Assembly: GCA_910575725.1 (NCBI GenBank)
Contig: CAJTFE010000011.1
Location: 1-64,000, forward strand
Direction: 5' to 3'
DNA: 64,000 bases
Origin: Clostridia bacterium
GTDB lineage: Bacteria > Bacillota > Clostridia > Lachnospirales > Lachnospiraceae
The translations under genes were made by a program, and so were the position numbers. This document shows, one piece after another, positions 18,097 to 26,537 of this stretch; positions within the stretch are counted from its first letter, which is position 1, and each line of letters begins with the position of its first letter. The notes beneath the pieces are model-generated. The model did no database searches and was not told the DNA's origin. It worked only from the letters and a program-made list of their open reading frames with translations.

Positions 18097-18130
18097 GGCC
18101 GGGAATCAGAAATGCGCTGGCTCCCGGCTT
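18097..18130 (+). terminator. Hairpin after tnpW
   Basis: GCCGGGA pairs with TCCCGGC across 17 nt. The T run is weak. Sequence around it (GCCGGGAATC, CCCGGCT) is echoed by the terminator at 20957-20997, so the cargo between them is flanked by similar hairpins. Confidence 0.5.
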
Positions 18131-18155
18131 GTAAAATCAGGAGGTTTATGGTAGT

Positions 18156-19007
18156 ATGGAGATACGAAAACAGAAGGGAAAGCAGGTGGGAAGATTGACA
18201 GTGACGGAACAGATAGACCAGAAACATCAGGAAGATTTACAGAGGCTAAGAGGCTTTCGCCTGCTTGATGATGATTTCCTCACAAAGTGTTTTGAGGGAG
18301 ATACGGCAAGCATAGAACTGGTATTGCAGATTGTGTTGGAAAAGCCGGATTTAAAAGTGCTGGACGTCCGCACTCAGGTATTTGTGGAGAACCTGCTGAA
18401 CCGTTCGGTAAGGCTGGATATCCTGGCTACGGACAGCACAGGGGCAAAACTGAATGTGGAAGTACAGCGCTCCGACAAAGGAGCTGGGAGAAAAAGGGCA
18501 AGGTACAACAGCAGCATGATGGACGCAAACCTTTTGAAGAAAGGCGAGGACTTCGACAGGCTGCCGGAAACGTGGGTAATCTTTATCACAGAGAATGACG
18601 TAATGGGAAAAGGGCTGCCGCTCTATTCGGTTGAGCGGTGCTTTTTAGGAACCGGGGAAAGATTTGAGGACGGTTCGCACATACTGTATGTAAATGGCGC
18701 TTACCGTGGAGATACGCCAATCGGGAAGTTAATGCATGACTTCTCCTGCACAGACGCAGCGGATATGTATTATAGGACACTGGCGGACAGGGTGAGATTT
18801 TTCAAAGAGAGCAAGGAGGGAATCGAGATTATGTGCCGTGCTATGGAAGATATGAGGAATCAGACATTGAAAGAGGGAATGATAAATGTTGCAAAGAAAA
18901 TGTTGGAAGATGGAACAATAACGCTTGAAAAGATTGCGGAATTTGTCGGTCTTTCTGTTGAAGAGGTCAAAAAAATAAAAACAGACCAGAATATTCCTTT
19001 AGGATAA
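18156..19007 (+). CDS. Rpn-family PD-(D/E)XK nuclease / putative transposase
   Basis: 283 aa. FRLLDDDFLTKCFEGD near the start, then the nuclease core: LDVRTQVFVENLLNRSVRLD ... DSTGAKLNVEVQRS, where D, E and Q follow the family pattern, and RARYNSSMMD. C-terminal helical region. Rpn proteins cut DNA and promote recombination; some are phage-defence related. Intact. Moderately GC, unlike the two AT-rich genes after it. Confidence 0.8.
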   Translation: MEIRKQKGKQVGRLTVTEQIDQKHQEDLQRLRGFRLLDDDFLTKCFEGDTASIELVLQIVLEKPDLKVLDVRTQVFVENLLNRSVRLDILATDSTGAKLNVEVQRSDKGAGRKRARYNSSMMDANLLKKGEDFDRLPETWVIFITENDVMGKGLPLYSVERCFLGTGERFEDGSHILYVNGAYRGDTPIGKLMHDFSCTDAADMYYRTLADRVRFFKESKEGIEIMCRAMEDMRNQTLKEGMINVAKKMLEDGTITLEKIAEFVGLSVEEVKKIKTDQNIPLG

Positions 19008-19032
19008 GTAATGCAGATTGAGGTGAAAATAA

Positions 19033-19734
19033 ATGTTTGGAGATTTAATTTATTTTAATAAAAAGAAGGTTGATCAGTATTCGGCTTTGATTTTAGGAAA
19101 AAATATCGAAACAAGGGTTACTGATAAGGATAACATTGAAGATATATCAGCCAACTACTTATTGGAATGCTCCAATTTTGAAAAACTTCTACAAAGGAGA
19201 GATGATTTTATCGACTATGTTGATGATAATCAAGGTATTTCAATTAAAGATGTTAGAATATCTTCCATCATTAAAGTTACTGGCGAGATCTATATACCTG
19301 AACAATTCGATATGATTCATTTAATTGATCAATATAAAGATATGATTGTTTCACAGGTAGATTACGAAGATAATAATCAACGGGAATTAATAAATTCTGT
19401 TTTGAAAAATTCAAAGGTAAAGATACCTATTTTTTGTGAATTGGGCGGTGATTGTGATTACTGGATGGGAATAGGGAAAGTATCACAAGAAGATATGCTA
19501 ATTGACTATAATGAGTTAGAAGATTATGAAGGAAAAGAGTTAACTATTATTGCAAGATTGGAATCTCGAAAATATTATAGAGATAAACCACTTCCAGTTT
19601 TTGATATTTATAAAGATTTTTTGGGACTAAATCGAGCGTTAAGAAAACAAATAGCTTCGGAAAAAAAGCAAGAATTTGAAAGCATTGATGTTAATGAAGA
19701 TTATATTGGATTAGAATTACTTGCTATTTATTGA
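19033..19734 (+). CDS. DUF6414-like protein, partner of the PIN nuclease
   Basis: 233 aa. Begins FGDLIYFNKKKVDQYSALIL, middle VTGEIYIPEQFDMIHLIDQY, C-terminal LTIIARLESRKYY. It agrees with my memory of DUF6414, a family of unknown function. No signal peptide or membrane segment. About 30% GC, clearly lower than the element backbone, and codon use shared with the next gene, 12 nt downstream. The pair looks co-acquired. Weak ribosome site (GAGGTG). Confidence 0.55.
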   Translation: MFGDLIYFNKKKVDQYSALILGKNIETRVTDKDNIEDISANYLLECSNFEKLLQRRDDFIDYVDDNQGISIKDVRISSIIKVTGEIYIPEQFDMIHLIDQYKDMIVSQVDYEDNNQRELINSVLKNSKVKIPIFCELGGDCDYWMGIGKVSQEDMLIDYNELEDYEGKELTIIARLESRKYYRDKPLPVFDIYKDFLGLNRALRKQIASEKKQEFESIDVNEDYIGLELLAIY

Positions 19735-19746
19735 TAGGGCTGCAAT

Positions 19747-20907
19747 ATGAAAAATACAATCAAGGAATTTATAGAACCAACAAATAAAGAAAAACAAGAA
19801 TTATGGCAAAAGGCAGTTTTTGTTTTTGATACTAATGTATTGCTGAATTTGTATAGATATTCTGCAAAAACAAGGAAATCTTTATTGGCTGCTTTTGAAA
19901 ATTTTAAGGATAGAGTATGGATTCCATACCAAGTGGCATATGAGTATATGCGAAAACGTTGTGAGGTCATATATGAAACAGTTCAAAGATATGAACAATT
20001 TAAGAAGGAAATGGAAAACTTCACAAATAAAGCAGTAGAAACTTTACGTTTGACTTCTGGTGATGAGGAAGTTTCTGAATTAAAGAGGTATTTGTTCAAA
20101 TGGTTGGATAGTAATAAAGATCGCAATTTGTTAGTGGTTAACGCAGATGAAGATGAGATATTAGATAAAATCTTGACAATTTTTGATGGTAGAGTTGGTT
20201 CACAGATTGGTGATGAAGAACTAAATGCAATAAAAGAAGAAGGTGAGAAAAGATATAAACAGAGTATTCCGCCTGGATTTAAAGATGATAAAAAGAAGAA
20301 AAATTCGGAAGATGATAATAATGCCTATGGAGATTTGATTATATGGAAACAGATAATTAAATATGCAAAGGAAAATGAAGTAGGTATTGTATATGTTACA
20401 CATGATCAAAAAGAAGATTGGTGGAATATTACCAAAGGTAAAACAATAGGGCCAAGAATAGAACTTAGAAAAGAATTTATCACAGAAACTAATCAAGAAT
20501 TTCATATGTATTCTATGGACGGGTTTATAAATACATACAATAAAATGAATGAAAATCAAATTGATAAAAGTGCTATTGATGAAGTGATTGGCCTTGAAAA
20601 AGCGGATAAAAAGAATCGAAGATACAAAAAGCGAAATGAAGGAATTTCTTTATCAGAAAAAATAGCGCGCACAGAAGATACTATAGAAAAAATTCAAAAT
20701 AGAATTTTAAGAAGAAGAAAAATTATGGAGGATATTGAAAATAAATATCAAAAACAAGGTATTGAACTACCTGAAAATATTCAGTTTCAATATGATAATA
20801 CAAAAATCAAGAGGGAGGAACTAGAGGAAATCTACGAGAAGAAATTACAAGAACTGACTGTTTTAAAGCAAACGCTTAGTGAAACAGAAATTATAAATTC
20901 ATTATAA
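19747..20907 (+). CDS. PIN-domain (PIN_8/DUF4935-like) nuclease with coiled-coil tail
   Basis: 386 aa. PIN fold: VFVFDTNVLLNLYRYS supplies the first acidic residue, YEYMRKR the second, NAYGDLIIWKQI the third, and YVTHDQKEDWW the fourth with the WW typical of the PIN_8 branch. A charged coiled coil (about 300-386) follows, with LSEKIARTEDTIEKIQNRI. Likely metal-dependent RNase or nickase. Forms a two-gene unit with the DUF6414-like gene; defence or toxin role is inference only. Confidence 0.75.
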   Translation: MKNTIKEFIEPTNKEKQELWQKAVFVFDTNVLLNLYRYSAKTRKSLLAAFENFKDRVWIPYQVAYEYMRKRCEVIYETVQRYEQFKKEMENFTNKAVETLRLTSGDEEVSELKRYLFKWLDSNKDRNLLVVNADEDEILDKILTIFDGRVGSQIGDEELNAIKEEGEKRYKQSIPPGFKDDKKKKNSEDDNNAYGDLIIWKQIIKYAKENEVGIVYVTHDQKEDWWNITKGKTIGPRIELRKEFITETNQEFHMYSMDGFINTYNKMNENQIDKSAIDEVIGLEKADKKNRRYKKRNEGISLSEKIARTEDTIEKIQNRILRRRKIMEDIENKYQKQGIELPENIQFQYDNTKIKREELEEIYEKKLQELTVLKQTLSETEIINSL

Positions 20908-20956
20908 AAGATTTGTAACTATTGTGCTTATAGAATCAAGAGCATAAATAAAAACC

Positions 20957-20997
20957 GCAGCCGGGAATCTAAAAATAGGTTCCCGGCTCTTTTTTTG
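20957..20997 (+). terminator. Terminator at the end of the cargo
   Basis: AGCCGGGAA pairs with TTCCCGGCT, then CTTTTTTT. Last clear element feature before the right junction. Confidence 0.88.
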
Positions 20998-21054
20998 CCC
21001 TAAAATGTAAAATTTTTGTGAACATGATTAAAAAGTCCTTTACAAAACGTCACT

Positions 21055-21462
21055 GGGGAGACGACAAAATATTTTATTATATTTATGGGAGGCTTTTCCA
21101 ACATTGTTCTCAATTCCTATGACGGCACAAGCAAGGCGGATCCAAGGCTTATTGGGGCGGCACAGCTTCTGGGGGCGAACAAAGGGCAGATTTTTCTTCA
21201 TATTATTCTTCCGAGCGCAATGCCGTATATTTTCGCAGGGCTTCAAGTGTCTTTGTCCACTTCCTGGATGGCCGTGCTGGCGGCAGAGATGATAAGCTCC
21301 TACGAAGGCGCGGGATGGATCATCAATATGGGAATGAATACGGGAGATACGGTGCTGATTCTGGTGGGAATGATTTCCATTGCCATCGTAGGGTTTGCCC
21401 TGGCGAATCTGATGAGAGTTCTGGAGAGGAGGCTGTGCGCATGGACGGTAAGGGGAAATTAG
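21055..21462 (+). pseudogene. 3' fragment of an ABC transporter permease (TauC/SsuC type)
   Basis: In-frame homology starts at TGETTKYFIIFMGGF and runs to the stop: DPRLIGAAQLLGANK is the EAA loop that contacts the ATPase, followed by three to four membrane helices. The first ~half (N-terminal helices) is missing; upstream sequence belongs to the mobile element and has a stop at 21025. An internal ATG at 21085 exists but would not give a functional permease. Confidence 0.8.
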
Positions 21463-22244
21463 CGGTAAAATGCAGCAAGGTCTGCAAGACATTTTATGCC
21501 AGAAACAGAAAGCAGAACGAGACAAATGAGGTTGTGAGAAATCTCGATCTGGAAGTGAGGGAAAATGAATTTCTGGTGCTTTTTGGCCCGGGGCAGTGCG
21601 GCAAGACGACGATTCTGAACCTTCTGGCAGGATTGGAAAAGACAACGGGAGGAGAGATTGAGGTAAACGGGAAAAAGGTGGAAGGCCCCTCCTGGGACAG
21701 GGGAATGGTGTATCAGACAACGGCGCTCTTTCCCTGGATGAGCGTTATGAAAAATGTATCCTTCGGGCCGAGAATGAGGGGCGTAAAGAAGGCGGAGTGG
21801 AAGAAACGGGCGCAGTATTACATTGATCTGGTAGGGCTGACGGGATTCGAGAACAGCTATCCGGTGAAGCTCTCCGGAGGAATGCAGCAGCGTGTGGGAA
21901 TTGCCCGGGCCTACTGCAGCGAGCCCCAGATTATTTTTATGGACGAGCCCTTCGGCCATCTGGATGCGCAGACACGGTATCTGATGGAAGAAGAGGTGGA
22001 GCGCATCTGCGGGGAGGAGAAGAGGACGGTAGTCTTTGTGACAAACAACGTGGAAGAGGCCGTTTATCTTGCGGATCGCATTGTGGTGCTTACGGATATG
22101 CCCGCATCCGCAGCCAAAGAGTACGTGATTGATCTGCCCCGGCCCCGGGATAATACAAGTCCGGAGTTCTTAAGGCTTCGGGAGGAGATTACCCGGCTGG
22201 CAGAGGACAATATGACGACGGGAGGCGAGGCGGATGCAGGATAG
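21441..22244 (+). CDS. ABC transporter ATP-binding protein 1 (nitrate/sulfonate/taurine type)
   Basis: 267 aa. Walker A FGPGQCGKTT (usual form GPSGCGKST), signature LSGGMQQRVGIARAY, Walker B IIFMDEPFG, H-loop replaced by VTNN, where most of the family has THD or THN. Start at ATG 21441 with GGAGAGGAGG 8 nt upstream, overlapping the permease end. The pumps' permease is truncated, so transport is probably lost unless another permease serves. Confidence 0.85.
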   Translation: MDGKGKLAVKCSKVCKTFYARNRKQNETNEVVRNLDLEVRENEFLVLFGPGQCGKTTILNLLAGLEKTTGGEIEVNGKKVEGPSWDRGMVYQTTALFPWMSVMKNVSFGPRMRGVKKAEWKKRAQYYIDLVGLTGFENSYPVKLSGGMQQRVGIARAYCSEPQIIFMDEPFGHLDAQTRYLMEEEVERICGEEKRTVVFVTNNVEEAVYLADRIVVLTDMPASAAKEYVIDLPRPRDNTSPEFLRLREEITRLAEDNMTTGGEADAG

Positions 22245-22980
22245 AAGGGTAAAAGTCCAGGTAAAGAACTTAACAAAAGCATTTGGGGATCTCCTGGTGC
22301 TGGACGACGTTTCCTTTGACGTTTATGACGGGGAGTTTCTCTGTATTGTAGGCCCTACCGGGTGCGGAAAAACTACATTTCTCAATTCCATGACTAAGAT
22401 TTATGAGCCCAGTCAGGGCAGCATCCGGGTGGACGGGGAGGAGATCAATCCCCAGAGACACAATCTGGCTTACATTTTTCAGGAATATTCCACGATGGAA
22501 TGGCTGAACATCCAGGAAAATGTGGAGTTCGGCCTAAAGGCAAAGAAGTTTCCCAAGGAACGGTTAAAGGAACGCTCCGACTATGTGATACGCATGGTAG
22601 GGCTTGACAAATACCGGAACTACTATCCCAGCCAGCTTTCCGCCAGTATGCTGCAGCGCGTGGTAATTGCCAGGGCATTTGCCATAGAGCCGGATCTGCT
22701 TTTGATGGACGAGCCCTACGGGCAGCTGGATTTATCTTTGAAATACAAGCTTGAGGACGAGCTTCTGAAAATGTGGCGGGAAATCAAGACCACGGTTCTT
22801 TTCATCACCCATAATATTGAAGAAGCCGTCTATCTGTCCGATCGGATTCTGGTTCTGACAAATAAGCCTACCCACATTAAGACAGAGATTGTCAATACAT
22901 TGCCAAGGCCGAGAAAGGTGTCCGATCCGGAGTTTGTGGCTCTGCGCAGCCAGGTTACGGATCTGATTAAATGGTGGTAA
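22234..22980 (+). CDS. ABC transporter ATP-binding protein 2
   Basis: 248 aa, overlapping the first ATPase gene by 11 nt. Walker A VGPTGCGKTT, Walker B LLLMDEPYG, H-loop ITHN. The signature motif reads LSASMLQRVVIARAF in place of LSGGM, a departure at the key glycines. Tandem unequal ATPases, one with a weakened signature, suggest an asymmetric heterodimer with one strong ATP site. Confidence 0.85.
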   Translation: MQDRRVKVQVKNLTKAFGDLLVLDDVSFDVYDGEFLCIVGPTGCGKTTFLNSMTKIYEPSQGSIRVDGEEINPQRHNLAYIFQEYSTMEWLNIQENVEFGLKAKKFPKERLKERSDYVIRMVGLDKYRNYYPSQLSASMLQRVVIARAFAIEPDLLLMDEPYGQLDLSLKYKLEDELLKMWREIKTTVLFITHNIEEAVYLSDRILVLTNKPTHIKTEIVNTLPRPRKVSDPEFVALRSQVTDLIKWW

Positions 22981-22981
22981 G

Positions 22982-24517
22982 ATGAAAAAGTATAATCTGG
23001 TTATCATAACGCCCGATCAGCTAAGGGCGGATTATCTAGGATGCTACGGGCATCCATCTATTGGAACAAAGCACATTGACAGCCTGGCCGCAGAGGGCGT
23101 CAGGTTTGAAAATATGTACTGTGCGGCTCCCCTGTGCGGCCCAAGCCGGTGCAGCTTTGCGACCAGCACTTATTTTTCCGAGCATAATCACCGGAATTAC
23201 TGGTCTACCATTTCTCCGAAGGTTCCCAATCTTGTTACCTCCTTGAAAAAGGCCGGCTACCGGACAGGGATGTTTGGGAAAAACCATCTGTTTACCTATT
23301 CGGAGCTTAACAAGGTATGGGACTGCCTGGATGAAATCTGCCTTGGCAATTATGACGGGCATCCGGCTTATAAAAAGGCCTATTCATCCTTTACCCTTGA
23401 GGAGGATCATCCTTTTAACATCACGGGGCGCCTTACAGAAGAGGCAATTCACTTTATGGAGGAGACCAGGGACAGGCCGTATCTTTTGTGGGTGAATTAT
23501 CAGGATCCTCATCCGGCCTACTGCTGTCCGAGGCCCTATGACACTATGTTTGATCCGAAGGAGATTGAGCTGTCTCCCAGAGTAACGGCCTATGAGAAGG
23601 AAAAGCAGCCTGTGAGAAATGAGGTCTTCCGCATTCACTCCCAGATGGAAGCGTGCAGCGGGGAAGAGCTGCGCAGGGCTATGGCCCACTATATGGGCCA
23701 GATCCGCTATGTGGATGACAGTGTGGGACGGATTATGGAATATTTGAAGGAGAGCGGCGGCAAGAGAGAGACGGTGGTTTTGTTCTTTTCGGATCATGGG
23801 GAGCTGCTGGGCGATTATGGAATGACCCATAAAAATCCTACCTTTTATGAATGCCTGTCCCATATTCCGGCAATTCTTGTCCATCCGGAAGGAAAGTGGA
23901 GGGGACTGTCCTTTGAGGGCTTGACGGAGGAGGTAGATCTGGCTCCTACCCTGCTGGAGCTTCTGGGGGTGGAGATTCCGCCTACGATGACGGGAACTTC
24001 CTGGGCAGCCGCCCTTGATAAGGGAGATACGACGGGGAAGGAGACCATACTCTGCGAAGTGGGAGGGGGATGCCCTACCTGGAAACAGCCCATAGAAGGC
24101 TTTACAATCACGGCGCCTCATGCGCCCACATCTTTTGGAGCGGGGGCAATGATACGCAGGGGCAGCTTAAAATTATCGATCTACGGAGACGACTGCTGTG
24201 AATTGTATGATTTGGACTCGGATCCCTATGAGCTTCATAACCTTTACGAGGAGCCGGAATTTCGCAAAGCCAGGGAGGAGCTTACCCTTCTTCTGTTAAA
24301 ACGCGTAATGAGCGTGAAAGTCCGGGATATCGGAAAGCTTACCTGGGATTATGAGGCCTACCCCTATGACGTCCGCTTTGAACCCCTGGAAAATACGGGA
24401 GAGGCCCTTAAGGATATCCGCGCCAGCGGAATCGGGGGAGGCATCATTATGAAGCCTGTGCTGGACAGCATGGAGGCAAAGGAGGCTGGCGGATTTGATA
24501 TCGGAGGGGATATTTGA
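22982..24517 (+). CDS. Sulfatase (formylglycine type)
   Basis: 511 aa, alkaline-phosphatase fold. Active-site motif CGPSR with C52, to be converted to formylglycine by an anaerobic or FGE-type maturase; metal residues D12 and the FFSDHGELLGDYG motif. No signal peptide, so cytoplasmic: the substrate is probably a small imported sulfate ester. Two nt after the ATPase gene, hence the reading of this locus as uptake and desulfation of an organosulfur compound. Substrate unknown. Confidence 0.87.
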   Translation: MKKYNLVIITPDQLRADYLGCYGHPSIGTKHIDSLAAEGVRFENMYCAAPLCGPSRCSFATSTYFSEHNHRNYWSTISPKVPNLVTSLKKAGYRTGMFGKNHLFTYSELNKVWDCLDEICLGNYDGHPAYKKAYSSFTLEEDHPFNITGRLTEEAIHFMEETRDRPYLLWVNYQDPHPAYCCPRPYDTMFDPKEIELSPRVTAYEKEKQPVRNEVFRIHSQMEACSGEELRRAMAHYMGQIRYVDDSVGRIMEYLKESGGKRETVVLFFSDHGELLGDYGMTHKNPTFYECLSHIPAILVHPEGKWRGLSFEGLTEEVDLAPTLLELLGVEIPPTMTGTSWAAALDKGDTTGKETILCEVGGGCPTWKQPIEGFTITAPHAPTSFGAGAMIRRGSLKLSIYGDDCCELYDLDSDPYELHNLYEEPEFRKAREELTLLLLKRVMSVKVRDIGKLTWDYEAYPYDVRFEPLENTGEALKDIRASGIGGGIIMKPVLDSMEAKEAGGFDIGGDI

Positions 24518-24595
24518 AAAATAAGGCATCAGGCATTTCCATCTTGTATGTTTGGACGGCATACGGGATATTGGAAATGGCTGATGCCTTATTTT
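24518..24595. repeat. Short copy of the dispersed palindrome, also terminator-like
   Basis: AAAATAAGGCATCAGGCATTTCC at 24518 is inverted at 24571-24595 with one mismatch. The arm matches the outer arm of the 6333-6593 repeat (AAAATAAGG..TCAGCCATTTCC). It sits right after the sulfatase stop and may serve as a terminator there. Confidence 0.7.
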
Positions 24596-24640
24596 ATGGT
24601 ATGCGCAGTGGACAGGGGGATACGCAAGGTATCCCGTTTT

Positions 24641-25060
24641 TTACGGACGGTTGACCGGAGCCGGGCCGGAAGAGGGCTGCATCCGGCGGAATATTTTTTC
24701 AAACAGCAGCCCGGTAAAGAACCAGACCGGGGCATAGTCAAGCCGTATCACGCCGTCAATGTTCCACCGTGCCTTACTGTAGTCCCAAGGGCACATATCG
24801 CGCTTTTTCAACAGACTTCCGGTGATGAACTCCCCGAGAAAAATGATGCAGGCATAGACGCTCCCCCGAAAAAGCGTCCCTTTCTTTTGAATCCAACGGG
24901 AGACAGGAGCCAGAAAAGCGGCCATCCCATAAATGGGAAACATCCAGATGGAGGAATGGCCTACCAGCTTCATCTGCCTCCTCTGAAGGGATTTGAGGCC
25001 CGTCCAGAAGATTTCCAGGCACCAGCCGATAAGTCCGCAGAGAATAAATTTATTTTTCAT
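24641..25060 (-). CDS. CmpB-like putative ABC-transporter membrane protein
   Basis: 139 aa with four hydrophobic segments: FILCGLIGWCLEIFWTG, HSSIWMFPIYGMAAFLAP, YACIIFLGEFITGSLL and YAPVWFFTGLLFEKI. Motifs GHSSIWMFPIYG and WDYS match the family called putative ABC transporter permease (CmpB). No ATPase nearby. Convergent with the sulfatase locus. Confidence 0.75.
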   Translation of the reverse strand: MKNKFILCGLIGWCLEIFWTGLKSLQRRQMKLVGHSSIWMFPIYGMAAFLAPVSRWIQKKGTLFRGSVYACIIFLGEFITGSLLKKRDMCPWDYSKARWNIDGVIRLDYAPVWFFTGLLFEKIFRRMQPSSGPAPVNRP

Positions 25061-25191
25061 AGGGATAGTATGCGCAGAAAAGGCGGAAGAAATTCTATTG
25101 AAATAAGGCGGAGGATGTAATATACTTGGAATGCAGAAAAATAGATGAATTTGTAAGTGGAATTTCCAAATTTATCCAGAAAGAGGAGACC

Positions 25192-26481
25192 ATGACATAC
25201 GAGGAAGCAAGAGCATTTATAGATGACACATCAAAATACGGCTACATTCTGGGACTTGACACGGTGACGGAGCTTCTTTCCCGTCTCGGGAATCCCCAGG
25301 ACGATCTCAAGTTTGTACATATCGCGGGCACCAACGGCAAGGGCTCCATTCTGGCCTATGTATCTACGATATTGAAGGAAGCCGGATACAAGGTGGGAAG
25401 ATACATTTCCCCCACAATTTTTGAATACCGGGAGCGCATCCAGGTAAATGAAGCCTATATTCCGGAGGAAGCAGTGGCAAGGCTGGCAGAGCGCATTTAC
25501 CAGGCGGGGCAGGCGATGCTGGCGGAGGGCCTGGCCCATCCCACAGCCTTTGAGGTGGAGACAGCCCTGGCATTTCTCTATTTTAAGGAAACGGACTGTG
25601 ATATTGTGGTTCTGGAGACGGGCATGGGCGGCCTTACAGATGCAACCAATGTAGTAAAAACCACGCTGGTATCCGCATTTGCATCTATCAGTATGGATCA
25701 TATGGGATTTTTGGGAGATACCCTGGAGGAGATTGCCAGGATCAAGGCCGGAATTATCAAGCCGGATACCACAGTCATAAGCACGGTGCAGACAGCCCGG
25801 GTTCGAGAGGTGCTTGAAGAAGCCTGCCGGGAGAACCGGGCTTCCTACCGGGAGGTGCAAAAGGAGGAGCTTAAGGATAAAAAAATAAGCTTTGAGGATC
25901 AGAGCTTTACCTACAAAGACAGGACAAACCTCCGTCCGGGAATCCTGGGAAGCTGCCAGCTTGAAAATGCCGCTGCAGCCCTGGAGGTTATAGACGCATT
26001 GGGAGAGCTTGGCTATCCCGTAACGGAAGAGGCCCTTCGCAGAGGGCTGGAGCAGACGGAATGGGCCGGCCGGTTTACCGTGATAGAGGAGGATCCCCTG
26101 TTCCTGGTGGACGGCGCCCATAACAGGGATGCTGCAGACCGGCTTTTGGAGACCTTGAAGCTTTATGTTCCGGAAAAACGGAAGATATTTATCATCGGCG
26201 TCCTTGGAGACAAGGAGTATGACTATATGATGAGCCGTCTGGCTCCGGAGGCGGAGCGGATAGTGACGGTTATGACCCCGGACAATCAAAGAGCGCTGCC
26301 GGCAGAGGAGCTTGCAGAGGCAGTACGAAAGTACAATCCCAATGTAGAGGCGGCAGAGAATATCCCGGAGGCAGTTAAGAAGGCAAAGGGCTACGCAGGC
26401 GGGGACGGGATGGTTCTGGCTTTCGGCTCCCTGTCCTATCTTGGCGACTTGATCCGGGCAGTGCGGAAAGAAGCCGGCTGA
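25192..26481 (+). CDS. folC: Folylpolyglutamate synthase / dihydrofolate synthase
   Basis: 429 aa Mur-ligase family enzyme that adds glutamate to folate. P-loop HIAGTNGKGS, DYVVLE-like DIVVLETGMGGLTDATN, C-terminal VDGAHNRDAA. The frame opens at 25126, but GAAAGAGGAGACC directly precedes ATG 25192 (MTYEEARAF), the usual N-terminus. Confidence 0.93.
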   Translation: MTYEEARAFIDDTSKYGYILGLDTVTELLSRLGNPQDDLKFVHIAGTNGKGSILAYVSTILKEAGYKVGRYISPTIFEYRERIQVNEAYIPEEAVARLAERIYQAGQAMLAEGLAHPTAFEVETALAFLYFKETDCDIVVLETGMGGLTDATNVVKTTLVSAFASISMDHMGFLGDTLEEIARIKAGIIKPDTTVISTVQTARVREVLEEACRENRASYREVQKEELKDKKISFEDQSFTYKDRTNLRPGILGSCQLENAAAALEVIDALGELGYPVTEEALRRGLEQTEWAGRFTVIEEDPLFLVDGAHNRDAADRLLETLKLYVPEKRKIFIIGVLGDKEYDYMMSRLAPEAERIVTVMTPDNQRALPAEELAEAVRKYNPNVEAAENIPEAVKKAKGYAGGDGMVLAFGSLSYLGDLIRAVRKEAG

Positions 26482-26537
26482 TTGATTGGTAAGCGCCAAA
26501 ACACGGTAAGCGTGATTTTGCGGGAAAGGAGAACAAC

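Noticed and set aside
21085-21462. Intact 125-aa permease
   Set aside because: Homology continues upstream of the ATG and the N-terminal helices are missing, so it is a truncation.
25231-26499. 422-aa minus-strand ORF opposite folC
   Set aside because: Shadow of folC; no ribosome site, composition unlike a protein, and folC is unmistakable.
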